Shown here one piece after another: positions 36,088 to 44,369 of a stretch of DNA of 64,000 nt. Under the pieces are notes generated by a model. It saw nothing but the letters and a program-made list of their open reading frames with translations, had not been told where the DNA came from and did no database searches. The position numbers and the translations under genes are program-made. The stretch's first letter is position 1. Each line of letters starts with the position of its first letter. The DNA is from Rhodanobacter_A agri (lineage in GTDB: Bacteria; Pseudomonadota; Gammaproteobacteria; Xanthomonadales; Rhodanobacteraceae): NCBI RefSeq assembly GCF_044904705.1, contig NZ_JADIKL010000005.1:62001-126000 (forward strand), in the 5' to 3' direction.

Positions 36088-36900
36088 ATGACCATGCACA
36101 CCATCGGAACCCGCGCGGAGTGGCTTGCCGCACGGCTTGAATTGCTGGAAGCGGAAAAGGAACTGACCCGGCGCGGCGACGAGCTGGCGCGTCAACGGCA
36201 GGCACTGCCGTGGGTGCGGGTGGACAAGGACTATCGCTTCGACACCGACACGGGCAGCGCCACGCTGGCGGACCTGTTCCAGGGACGCTCGCAGCTGCTG
36301 ATCTACCACTTCATGTTCGGCCCCGACTACACGGCGGGCTGCCCGTCCTGCTCGGCGATCGCGGACGGATTCAACGGGTTCGCCGCGCATCTGGCGAATC
36401 ACGACGTGACGCTGATGTCGGTGTCGCGCGCGCCGCTGGCCAAGTTGCAGGCGTACAAACGGCGGCTGGGCTGGACCTTCCCCTGGGCTTCCTCGTTCGG
36501 CAGCGACTTCAATCTCGATTTCGCGGTGGGCATCACCGAGGCGCAGCAGCGCGAAGGCGGAGCGGAGTACAACTATCGACGCGAGGCCGCCGCGCAGGAC
36601 CCGCAGACACCGGATGGCCCGAGCACGCAATTCGGCGGCGAACATCCGGTGTCGCAGTTCGCACGGATGTGCGGCACCGACCCCTTCACCTACATCCGCG
36701 AACGGCCCGGCATGAGCGCATTCGTGCTCGAGGATGGCGTCGTTTACCACACGTACTCCACCTTTGCGCGCGGCTTGGATGCCTTGTGGGGCATGTACCA
36801 GTGGCTCGATCGCGCGCCCCGGGGGCGCAATGAAGCAAACGGCATCTGGTGGCGGCGCCACGACGAGTACGTCGAGGCCGCACCGGCCTGCTGCCGATAG
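36088..36900 (+). CDS. DUF899 thioredoxin-like protein
   Basis: A 270-residue DUF899-family protein with a thioredoxin-like fold. The N-terminal helix (ARLELLEAEKELTRRGDELA) is followed by LPWVRVDKDYRFDTDTG, LIYHFMFGPDYTAGCPSCSA with the CxxC-like Cys pair, VTLMSVSRAPLAKLQAYKRR and FVLEDGVVYHTYSTFARGLD. Members are often found with ArsR-SRPBCC genes. The reaction is unknown; a redox role is plausible from the Cys pair. It is the last gene of the cassette, 12 bases after the reductase-like gene. Confidence 0.9.
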   Translation: MTMHTIGTRAEWLAARLELLEAEKELTRRGDELARQRQALPWVRVDKDYRFDTDTGSATLADLFQGRSQLLIYHFMFGPDYTAGCPSCSAIADGFNGFAAHLANHDVTLMSVSRAPLAKLQAYKRRLGWTFPWASSFGSDFNLDFAVGITEAQQREGGAEYNYRREAAAQDPQTPDGPSTQFGGEHPVSQFARMCGTDPFTYIRERPGMSAFVLEDGVVYHTYSTFARGLDALWGMYQWLDRAPRGRNEANGIWWRRHDEYVEAAPACCR

Positions 36901-36961
36901 CGTGGAGCGCGGTCCCGTTTCCGTGTAAGGTTCGCGGCTTCGATCCTCACGGAACACGGCG

Positions 36962-37705
36962 ATGGACAAGACACTGACGGGCGAGATCGCGCTGGTGACC
37001 GGCGCCAGCCGCGGCATCGGCGCGGCGATCGCGGACGAACTGGCCGCGATGGGCGCCACGGTGATCGGCACGGCCACCAGCGAAAGCGGTGCCGCCGCGA
37101 TCGGCGAACGGCTGGCCCCGCACGGCGGCCACGGCCGCGTGCTGGACGTGGCCAACTCGGCTGCGGTGGACGCGCTGATCGACGGCATCACCAAGGAGTT
37201 CGGCGCGGTAAGCATCCTGGTCAACAATGCCGGCATCACCCGCGACCAGTTGCTGATGCGCATGCCCGAGGCGGACTGGCAGGCGATCCTCGACACCAAC
37301 CTCAGCTCGGTGTTCCGCACCTCGAAGGCAGTGATGCGCGGCATGATGAAGGCGCGCAAGGGCCGCATCATCTCGATCGCCTCGGTGATCGGCCTCACCG
37401 GCAACCCCGGCCAGTCCAACTACGCGGCGGCCAAGGCGGGCATCATTGCGTTCTCCAAGTCGCTGGCGCGCGAGATCGGTTCGCGCGGCATCACCGTGAA
37501 CGTGGTGGCGCCGGGCTTCATCGACACCGACATGACCCGCGCGCTGCCGGAGTCGGCGAAGGAAGGCCTGTTGAACCAGATCGCCCTGGGCCGGCTTGGC
37601 GAAGCCGGCGACATCGCCAAGGCCGTGGGCTTCCTCGCGTCGCCGGCCGCGGCCTACATCACCGGCGAGACGCTGCACGTCAACGGTGGCATGTACATGC
37701 CCTGA
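36962..37705 (+). CDS. fabG: 3-oxoacyl-ACP reductase
   Basis: NADPH-dependent reductase of the fatty acid elongation cycle, 247 residues, classical SDR. TGASRGIG (13-20) binds the cofactor, NNAGITRDQLLMRM is near 89, the catalytic Ser is in IASVIGLTGNPGQSNY, Tyr and Lys in NYAAAKAGI near 153-158, and VAPGFIDTDMTRALP and ITGETLHVNGGMYM close the protein. It normally follows fabD directly; here the five-gene ArsR cassette lies between them. Confidence 0.96.
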   Translation: MDKTLTGEIALVTGASRGIGAAIADELAAMGATVIGTATSESGAAAIGERLAPHGGHGRVLDVANSAAVDALIDGITKEFGAVSILVNNAGITRDQLLMRMPEADWQAILDTNLSSVFRTSKAVMRGMMKARKGRIISIASVIGLTGNPGQSNYAAAKAGIIAFSKSLAREIGSRGITVNVVAPGFIDTDMTRALPESAKEGLLNQIALGRLGEAGDIAKAVGFLASPAAAYITGETLHVNGGMYMP

Positions 37706-37933
37706 GCGGGCCCGGCAGTTTCAAACGCCGCCGTTTCCATACGGCGACGCATGCCGGGACTGTCGCGCGTGGCGGCGTTTTCGGCGACAATTGTCTTTTC
37801 GCGTCGGCCGGAGGCCGGCGTTGCGACACCCGCGGCGGATGCGTGGCGGCTTCGCGGCTTAGCCACTACAATCCGCCGGTCTTGCCGGCCGCGGGCCGGC
37901 GCACAACACATTCCCCGTGGGAGGTTTTGCAAC
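37706..37933. other. Leader region before acpP
   Basis: No gene is seen. A TACAAT box at 37867-37872 lies 62 bases before the acpP ATG and could be a -10 element, though no good -35 stands upstream. A ten-base palindrome (GACAATTGTC) is at 37786-37795. A separate strong promoter for acpP would be expected because ACP is very abundant. Confidence 0.4.
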
Positions 37934-38173
37934 ATGAGCACCATCGAAGAGCGCGTCAAGAAGATCGTCGTCGAGCAGCTGGGCGTGAAAGAGGATGAAG
38001 TCACGGCGAACGCCTCGTTCGTGGACGACCTGGGCGCCGACTCGCTCGACACCGTCGAGCTGGTGATGGCCCTCGAGGAAGAGTTCGAGACCGAGATTCC
38101 GGACGAAGACGCCGAGAAGATCACCACCGTGCAGCAGGCCGTGGATTACATCAAGGCCCACACCAAGGAGTGA
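37934..38173 (+). CDS. acpP: Acyl carrier protein
   Basis: A 79-residue ACP that carries fatty acyl chains on 4'-phosphopantetheine attached to Ser37 in GADSLDTVEL. The highly acidic sequence (MSTIEERVKKIVVEQLGVKE, EEEFETEIPDEDAEKI) is nearly canonical. GGGAGG lies nine bases before the ATG. It is followed by an intrinsic terminator, so it can be produced as a short abundant mRNA. Confidence 0.98.
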   Translation: MSTIEERVKKIVVEQLGVKEDEVTANASFVDDLGADSLDTVELVMALEEEFETEIPDEDAEKITTVQQAVDYIKAHTKE

Positions 38174-38228
38174 TCGAGCGTTGGCAGGACGGCGCGATGC
38201 GCTGCTGCCCACGTAGCGATACCGGAAG

Positions 38229-38251
38229 CTGCGCCGACAAGGCGCAGTTTT
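38229..38251 (+). terminator. Intrinsic terminator after acpP
   Basis: CTGCGCC and GGCGCAG form a seven-pair stem with loop GACAA, followed by TTTTCGTTT. It separates acpP from fabF. Confidence 0.85.
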
Positions 38252-38369
38252 CGTTTCTGCAATCTGCAACGTCCGATCCCGTATGGTACGTGGCGGCGTC
38301 GGGCACCCGCGATTTGCGGGGAATGGCCGCGCGACGGCCGCGCCCTCCGAGACACGAAGGAACAACAGC

Positions 38370-39608
38370 ATGAGCAAGCGACGCGTGGTAGTGACCGGCA
38401 TGGGAATCATCTCGCCGGTCGGCAACGATCTGGTCACCGCCTGGGACAACATCCTCAAGGGCGTCAGCGGCATCGTGCCGGTCACCCATTTCGATGCCAC
38501 CGCCTATGCCACCCGCATCGCCGGCCAGGTGAAGGACTTCGATCCGACGCAGTGGGTGTCGCCCAAAGACGTCAAGAAGATGGATCCCTTCATCCAGTAC
38601 GGCATCGCCGCGGGCACCCAGGCGCTGCGCGACTCCGGGCTGGAAATCACCGAGGCCAACGCCCCGCGCATCGGCGTCGCGGTGGGCGCCGGCATCGGCG
38701 GCCTCAACACCATCGAGGACACCTCGATCGAACTGCACGAGAAGGGCCCGCGCCGCGTGTCGCCGTTCTTCGTGCCCAGCTCGATCATCAATATGGTTTC
38801 GGGCTACCTGTCGATCATCTTCGGCATCAAGGGCCCGAACGTTGCCTGCGTCACTGCCTGCACCACGGCCACGCACAACATCGGCCTGGCGGCGCGCATG
38901 ATCCAGTACGGCGACGCCGACGCGATGATCGCCGGCGGCGCCGAGTTCGCCACCACCGGCACCGCCATGGCGGGCTTCTGCTCGGCCAAGGCCATGTCCA
39001 CCCGCAACGACGAGCCGACCAAGGCCAGCCGTCCGTGGGATAAGGACCGCGATGGCTTCGTGCTGTCCGACGGCGCCGGCGTGCTGATGCTGGAGGAATA
39101 CGAGCATGCCAAGGCGCGCGGCGCGCGGATCTACGCCGAAGTGGTCGGTTTCGGCATGAGCGGCGACGCCTTCCACATCACCGCGCCCAGCGAAGGCGGT
39201 GAGGGCGCGGCGCGCTGCATGGAGAACGCGCTGAAGGACGGCGGTATCAACCCGTCCGAGGTGCAGTACGTCAATGCGCACGGCACCTCGACGCCGCTGG
39301 GCGACCTGGGCGAGGTGCTGGCCGCCAAGCGCGTGTTCGGCGACCACGCCTACAAGTTGGCGATGAGCTCGACCAAGTCGGTTACCGGCCATCTGCTGGG
39401 CGCCGCCGGCGGCGTGGAGGCGATCTTCAGCATCCTCGCGATGCGCGACCAGGTGTTGCCGCCCACGATCAACCTCGACGAGCCAAGCGAGGGCTGCGAC
39501 CTCGACTTCGTCCCGCACACCGCGCGCGAGGCCAAGCTGGACGTGGTGATCTCCAACTCCTTCGGCTTCGGCGGCACCAACGGCACGCTGGCGTTCCGCC
39601 GCGTCTGA
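38370..39608 (+). CDS. fabF: 3-oxoacyl-ACP synthase II
   Basis: The elongating ketosynthase, 412 residues from ATG 38370 (MSKRRVVVTGMGIISPVGND) after GAAGGA. The catalytic Cys164 is in VTACTTATHNIG, and the two His residues are in NAHGTSTPLGD near 303 and SVTGHLLGAAG near 340. GFGGTNGTLAF is near the C-terminus. The frame upstream of 38370 is unlike the family. The following pabB gene begins with a GTG one base after the stop codon. Confidence 0.96.
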   Translation: MSKRRVVVTGMGIISPVGNDLVTAWDNILKGVSGIVPVTHFDATAYATRIAGQVKDFDPTQWVSPKDVKKMDPFIQYGIAAGTQALRDSGLEITEANAPRIGVAVGAGIGGLNTIEDTSIELHEKGPRRVSPFFVPSSIINMVSGYLSIIFGIKGPNVACVTACTTATHNIGLAARMIQYGDADAMIAGGAEFATTGTAMAGFCSAKAMSTRNDEPTKASRPWDKDRDGFVLSDGAGVLMLEEYEHAKARGARIYAEVVGFGMSGDAFHITAPSEGGEGAARCMENALKDGGINPSEVQYVNAHGTSTPLGDLGEVLAAKRVFGDHAYKLAMSSTKSVTGHLLGAAGGVEAIFSILAMRDQVLPPTINLDEPSEGCDLDFVPHTAREAKLDVVISNSFGFGGTNGTLAFRRV

Positions 39609-39609
39609 C

Positions 39610-40956
39610 GTGGCACTCCATCGAACCCTGCACGGCCGGCGCGATCTGCTCGCGCCGGCCGCTGCATTTCCGGGGCGCTATCCCTGCTTGCTGCAGAGCG
39701 TGCTGCATGGCACGCCGCAGGCGCGTTTCGACATCTTGTTCGCGTTTCCGCAGGACAGCCTGACACTCACGGCGGACGGCGGCGTCCGCAACGCCGCGGG
39801 CGAGGTCGTCGGTGCGCGCTTCCTCGATGCACTGGATGCCGCATGGCAGGCCGAGCGCCTGCCGCGCGAGGACGACGGCCTGCCGTTCCATGGCGGTTGG
39901 GCATTGCTGCTGGGCTACGAGCTCGCGGGCGAGGTCGAACCGAAGCTTCGCCTGCGTGCCGATGCCACGCTGCCGGTGGGGCTGGCTTTGCGTTGCCCCG
40001 CGGCGGCCATCGTCGACCATGCGCGCGGTTGCACCGTGCTGGTGGCCGAGACGGGCAGCGAACACTTGCTCGACCTGCTGGCGGCCGACCTGGAGACGCA
40101 GTCTTCGATACCCGCGCTTCCTGCACCGGCGCGATGGAGCGAGGACGAACCGCAACACTTCCTCGACGGCGTGGCCCACATCCATGAACACCTGCAGGCG
40201 GGCGACATCTTTCAGGTGAATCTGTCGCGCGCGTGGCATGCGCACTATGCGCAGGCGCCGACGCCGGCGGCTTTGCATGTCGCGCTGCGCCGTGCGAACC
40301 CAGCGCCGTTCGCGGGCCTGCTGCAGCAAGCCGACTGGGCCATCGCCAGCTCCTCGCCGGAACGTCTGGTGGAGGTGCGCGACGGTGTGGCGCAGACGCG
40401 ACCGATCGCCGGCACCCGCCCACGCACGGCGGGCGACGACGATCTCGCGCGCATCCGGGAGCTCGCCGCGCATCCCAAGGAGCGCGCCGAGCACGTCATG
40501 CTGATCGACCTCGAACGCAACGATCTCGGGCGCGTCTGCGCGCCTGGCACGGTCGAGGTGGACGAACTGATGACGGTGGAAAGCTACGCCCACGTGCACC
40601 ACATCGTCTCCAATGTGCGCGGACGCCTGCGCGCGGGCGTGACGCCGGGCCAGGTGATCGCTGCGGTGTTCCCCGGCGGCACCATCACCGGTTGCCCGAA
40701 GGTGCGCTGCATGGAGATCATCGCCGCGCTGGAAGACGCGCCGCGCGGCGCTTACACGGGCGCGCTGGGCTACCTCGATCGCAACGGCGACCTCGACCTC
40801 AATATCCTGATCCGCACGCTGGCGCTGGTCGGCGACACGGTGAGTCTGCGCGCAGGCGCCGGCATCGTGGCCGACTCGGTGGCCGAACGGGAGCTGGAGG
40901 AGACGCGCGCCAAGGCGCGCGGCTTGCTGCGCGCGCTGGGGGCGGCGGACGCATGA
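39610..40956 (+). CDS. pabB: Aminodeoxychorismate synthase component I
   Basis: A chorismate-utilising enzyme of 448 residues that, with a glutamine amidotransferase partner, makes 4-amino-4-deoxychorismate for folate. The N-terminal TrpE/PabB domain is followed by the catalytic domain: GDIFQVNLSRAWHAHY, SSSPERLVEVRDG, RPIAGTRPRTAG, HVMLIDLERNDLGRVC, YAHVHHIVSNVRGRL, FPGGTITGCPKVRCMEII and GAYTGALGYLD. Residue 267 is Ala in PIAGT, where E. coli PabB has Lys274 in PIKGT; Ala is the TrpE state. Adjacency to pabC supports a PabB role. The partner PabA is not in the window. GTG start, four-base overlap with pabC. Confidence 0.88.
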   Translation: MALHRTLHGRRDLLAPAAAFPGRYPCLLQSVLHGTPQARFDILFAFPQDSLTLTADGGVRNAAGEVVGARFLDALDAAWQAERLPREDDGLPFHGGWALLLGYELAGEVEPKLRLRADATLPVGLALRCPAAAIVDHARGCTVLVAETGSEHLLDLLAADLETQSSIPALPAPARWSEDEPQHFLDGVAHIHEHLQAGDIFQVNLSRAWHAHYAQAPTPAALHVALRRANPAPFAGLLQQADWAIASSSPERLVEVRDGVAQTRPIAGTRPRTAGDDDLARIRELAAHPKERAEHVMLIDLERNDLGRVCAPGTVEVDELMTVESYAHVHHIVSNVRGRLRAGVTPGQVIAAVFPGGTITGCPKVRCMEIIAALEDAPRGAYTGALGYLDRNGDLDLNILIRTLALVGDTVSLRAGAGIVADSVAERELEETRAKARGLLRALGAADA

Positions 40957-41768
40957 TGCTGGTCGACGGCCAGCCGCAGGATGCCGTTTCCGCGCTGGAT
41001 CGCGGCCTGTTGTACGGCGACGGCTTGTTCGAGACGATCCGTTTCGTGGGCGCCGTCGCGCCGTTGTGGTCGCGGCATATGCAGCGGCTTACCAACAGCT
41101 GCGAACGCTTGCGCCTGCCCGTGCCCGATCCCGCGCTGCTATGGCGCGAGGCGCAGGCGGCGCGTGGCGACATGGCGCATGCGGTATTGCGCATCACGCT
41201 TACCCGCGGCGTGGGCGCGCGCGGCTACGCCATGCCCGCGGCGCCGCAGGCCACCCGCATCGTGGCGGCGTTCCCGATGCCGGCGCTGGACGCTGCGGCG
41301 TTTCGGGACGGCGTGCGGCTGCAGCTGTGCGAGACGCGTCTCGGCGAGCAGCCACGGCTGGCCGGCATCAAGCACCTCAACCGGCTGGAGCAGGTGCTGG
41401 CGCGAGCCGAATGGAATGATCCGGCGATCGCCGAAGGCCTGCTGTGCGACATGCACGGCAACGCGATTTCGGCCACCGCGGCCAACCTGTTCGCGGTGAT
41501 CGACGGTGTGCCGGTGACGCCCGCGCTGGAGCGCTGCGGCGTGGCCGGTGTGTTACGTGCCGAGTTGCTGGAGGCGCTGCCGCGGGTCGAGGTGCGCGAC
41601 CTGCCGCTGCAGGAGTGCCTGGGGGCCGGCGAACTCTTCCTTAGCTCCAGCGTTCGCGGCATCCTGCCGGTTCAGGCCGCGGGTACCAAGATGTTTGCCC
41701 CCGGCCCGGTGGCCCGCGCGATGCAGGCGCATTGGCGCGGACTCGGCTTTCCGATGGAGCAGGCATGA
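40953..41768 (+). CDS. pabC: Aminodeoxychorismate lyase
   Basis: A PLP-dependent fold type IV enzyme of 271 residues that releases p-aminobenzoate and pyruvate from aminodeoxychorismate. It starts MMLVDGQPQDAVSALDRGLL (either of two adjacent ATGs). Markers are YGDGLFETIRF, the PLP Lys in GIKHLNRLEQVLARAEW near 143, ISATAANLFAVIDG and FLSSSVRGILPVQ. It overlaps pabB and mltG by four bases each. Confidence 0.93.
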   Translation: MMLVDGQPQDAVSALDRGLLYGDGLFETIRFVGAVAPLWSRHMQRLTNSCERLRLPVPDPALLWREAQAARGDMAHAVLRITLTRGVGARGYAMPAAPQATRIVAAFPMPALDAAAFRDGVRLQLCETRLGEQPRLAGIKHLNRLEQVLARAEWNDPAIAEGLLCDMHGNAISATAANLFAVIDGVPVTPALERCGVAGVLRAELLEALPRVEVRDLPLQECLGAGELFLSSSVRGILPVQAAGTKMFAPGPVARAMQAHWRGLGFPMEQA

Positions 41769-42805
41769 ATCGCAAGACCCAGCGCGGACGCGCATTCTGG
41801 CGCAACACGATCCTGGTGCTGCTGCTGGCGCTGGCCGGCGCCGCGGTCTGGGGCTGGCGCGACTTCAGCCATTTCAGCGATGCGCCGCTGCATGTCTCCG
41901 CGCCTGGCGAAAGCATCGACATAGGCCGCGGCAGCAGCTTCAAGGAGATCGTGCGCCAGCTGCGCAACCAGGATCTGAGCGCCGCCTCGCCGCTTTACTG
42001 GCGCCTGCTGGCCATGCAGATGCAGGTGGCTGGCCGCTTGCACGCTGGCGAATACGCGACGCCGGCCGGCATCACTCCGCGCCAACTGCTCGCCAACATG
42101 GCGGCGGGCAGGGTGCTGCAACGCAATGTCACCATCGTCGACGGCTGGACCTTCCGCGACCTGCTCACGGCGCTGGGCAAGGCGGAGAAGCTGAAGCACG
42201 AAACCGCCGGCCTCGACACCGCCGCGATCATGCAGCGGATCGGCGCGCCAGCCGAGCAGCCGGAAGGCCGTTTCCTGCCCGAGACCTATGCCTACGTGAA
42301 AGGCGACAGCGACCTCGACATCCTCAAGCGTGCGCACGCGGCGATGGCGAAGACGCTGGACGAGCTGTGGCCGCAGCGAGACAAGAGCCTGCCGCTGACC
42401 ACGCCTTACGAGGCGCTGATCCTCGCCTCCATCGTGGAGAAGGAAACCGGCCGCGCCGACGAGCGTGCGAAGATCGCCGGCGTATTCGTGCGCCGCCTCG
42501 AGACCCACATGCTGCTGCAGACCGATCCCACCGTGATCTACGGCATGGGCGAGAGCTACCAGGGCAAGATCCACAAGGTCGACCTCACTACCGACACGCC
42601 GTACAACACCTATACCCGGCCGGGCCTGCCGCCCACACCGATCGCACTGCCGGGCAGGCCTGCGATCATGGCGGCGCTGCATCCCGAACCTGGCACCGCG
42701 CTGTATTTCGTGGCGCGCGGCGATGGCACCCATGTATTCGCCGACACGTTGGCCGAGCAGAGCCGCAACGTGGCCTGCTACCAGTTGAAGAAGTGCAGCC
42801 AATGA
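41765..42805 (+). CDS. mltG: Endolytic murein transglycosylase
   Basis: A 346-residue YceG/MltG protein that cuts nascent glycan strands during peptidoglycan synthesis. The start at 41765 gives a short basic tail and one inner-membrane helix (about 14-31), then the periplasmic LysM-like part and catalytic core. The catalytic Glu is in LILASIVEKETGRADER near 224, with FVRRLETHMLLQTDPTVIYG, YNTYTRPGLPPTPIALPGRP and FVARGDGTHVFADTL downstream. ATGA overlaps couple it to pabC and tmk. Confidence 0.95.
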   Translation: MNRKTQRGRAFWRNTILVLLLALAGAAVWGWRDFSHFSDAPLHVSAPGESIDIGRGSSFKEIVRQLRNQDLSAASPLYWRLLAMQMQVAGRLHAGEYATPAGITPRQLLANMAAGRVLQRNVTIVDGWTFRDLLTALGKAEKLKHETAGLDTAAIMQRIGAPAEQPEGRFLPETYAYVKGDSDLDILKRAHAAMAKTLDELWPQRDKSLPLTTPYEALILASIVEKETGRADERAKIAGVFVRRLETHMLLQTDPTVIYGMGESYQGKIHKVDLTTDTPYNTYTRPGLPPTPIALPGRPAIMAALHPEPGTALYFVARGDGTHVFADTLAEQSRNVACYQLKKCSQ

Positions 42806-43437
42806 CCGGACGCGGCCGTTTCATCACGCTGGAAGGCGGCGAAGGCGCGGGCAAGAGCACCTTGCTGGCCGGCCTGCGCACGCATCTGGAAAGCAGTGGC
42901 GTCGACCTGCTGCTCACCCGCGAGCCGGGCGGTACCGCATTGGGCGAGGCGGTGCGCGCGATCGTGCTCGATCCGGCGCGGCACGAGCTGTGCGCCGAAA
43001 GCGAACTGCTGCTGATGTTCGCCTCGCGCGCGCAGTTGGTGCGCGAGGCTATCGAACCCGCGCTGGCGGCGGGTCGCTGGGTACTGTGCGACCGCTTTGT
43101 GGATGCCAGCTACGCCTATCAGGGCGGCGGCCGCGGCCAGCCGGCCGAGCGCATCGCCGCGCTGGAGCAATGGGCATGCGCCGGGCTGCAGCCCGACCTC
43201 ACCTTGCTGCTCGATCTGCCGGTGAGCACGGGCCGTGCCCGCGCCGCGGGCCGCGGCGCGGCGGACCGCATCGAGATCGAGGCCGACGGCTTCTTCGAAC
43301 GCGTGCGTGACGCTTATCGCGCGCGCGCCGCGGCCGAGCCGCAACGCTTTCGCGTGATCGACGCCGGCCAACCGGTCGAGACCGTGTTGCGCGATGCCGT
43401 CGCCGCCACTACCCATCTGTTCGGGGCGCCGGTATGA
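42802..43437 (+). CDS. tmk: Thymidylate kinase
   Basis: Phosphorylates dTMP to dTDP. The 211-residue protein has P-loop LEGGEGAGKST (10-20), the substrate segment TREPGGTALGEAVRAIVL, LCDRFVDASYAYQGGGR, LLLDLPVSTGRARAAGRG and DGFFERVRDAYRARA. In the order mltG-tmk-holB it is the E. coli-like arrangement, coupled on both sides by ATGA overlap. Confidence 0.96.
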   Translation: MTGRGRFITLEGGEGAGKSTLLAGLRTHLESSGVDLLLTREPGGTALGEAVRAIVLDPARHELCAESELLLMFASRAQLVREAIEPALAAGRWVLCDRFVDASYAYQGGGRGQPAERIAALEQWACAGLQPDLTLLLDLPVSTGRARAAGRGAADRIEIEADGFFERVRDAYRARAAAEPQRFRVIDAGQPVETVLRDAVAATTHLFGAPV

Positions 43438-44369
43438 GCGCGATGCCATGGCATGCGGCGGACTGGGTACGACTGCAGGCGCGCCGGCAGCGCGATGCCT
43501 TGCCGCATGCCTTGCTGCTGTGCGGCCCGGCCGGGCTGGGCAAGCGCGTGTTCGCCCAGCGTTTCGTGCGTGGCCTGCTATGTGCACGCGCGCAGGACGG
43601 CGAGGCCTGTGGACAGTGCCGCAGTTGTCTGCTGCTCGATGCAGGCACGCATCCTGATGTGGTCACGCTCAGCTTCGGCCTGCGCAAGGACGGCACGCCG
43701 CGCACCGAGATCGTGATCGAGCAGATCCGCGAGCTGTCCGCGCGGCTGGCGATGAGCAGCCAGTTCGGCGGCTGGCAGGTGGCCTTGATCGATCCTGCCG
43801 ACGCGATGAACGCGGCGGCGGCGAATGCGCTGCTGAAGACCTTGGAGGAGCCGGCCGGGCAGACCTTGCTGGTCCTGCTGGCCGATGCGCCCTGGCGCTT
43901 GCCGCAGACGATACGCAGCCGCTGCCAGCGCATCGAGTTCACGGTGCCGGCTGTCGACGAGGCGCGGACCTGGCTGGAAGGGCAGGGTGTGGCGCAGGCG
44001 CAGGTTGCGCTGGATGCGGCACTGGGCAATCCCGGGCTGGCTCTGGCCTGGGCGCAGGAGGGAGCGCTGGAGCGCCGTATCGAGGTGCGGCGCGATCTGG
44101 CCGCGCTGGCTGCCGGCCGCGGCCAGGTCACGGAGATGGCGCGGCGCTGGCTCGACGACGAGGCGGCGCAGCGCCTGTGGTTCGCCGCGCAAGCCGTGGC
44201 CGATGAGCGGCGCGCCCAGGCCGTGCAGGCTGCGGCGCCGCTCGCCAGCACCATGGATGGCGAAGCGCTGGCGCACTGGTACGACGCCGCCAACCGCACC
44301 CGCGATGCCTTGCGCGGCCCGCTGCGCGGCGACCTGCTGCTGCTGGAATTGCTCGCGCAATGGCGCTGA
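43434..44369 (+). CDS. holB: DNA polymerase III subunit delta prime
   Basis: A 311-residue clamp-loader subunit working with DnaX. The AAA+ fold starts near HALLLCGPAGLGKRVFAQRF; a zinc module of four Cys (LLCARAQDGEACGQCRSC) follows. VALIDPADAMNAAAANALLK and TLEEPAGQTLLVLLADAP match the family, with the SRC motif in TIRSRCQRIEFTV. It overlaps tmk by four bases and the PIG-L gene by ten. Confidence 0.94.
   Translation: MSAMPWHAADWVRLQARRQRDALPHALLLCGPAGLGKRVFAQRFVRGLLCARAQDGEACGQCRSCLLLDAGTHPDVVTLSFGLRKDGTPRTEIVIEQIRELSARLAMSSQFGGWQVALIDPADAMNAAAANALLKTLEEPAGQTLLVLLADAPWRLPQTIRSRCQRIEFTVPAVDEARTWLEGQGVAQAQVALDAALGNPGLALAWAQEGALERRIEVRRDLAALAAGRGQVTEMARRWLDDEAAQRLWFAAQAVADERRAQAVQAAAPLASTMDGEALAHWYDAANRTRDALRGPLRGDLLLLELLAQWR

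Noticed and set aside
37786..37795. GACAATTGTC palindrome as an acpP operator
   Set aside because: Only ten bases, about 140 bases upstream of acpP with no linked promoter; mentioned in the gap entry but not called as a site.
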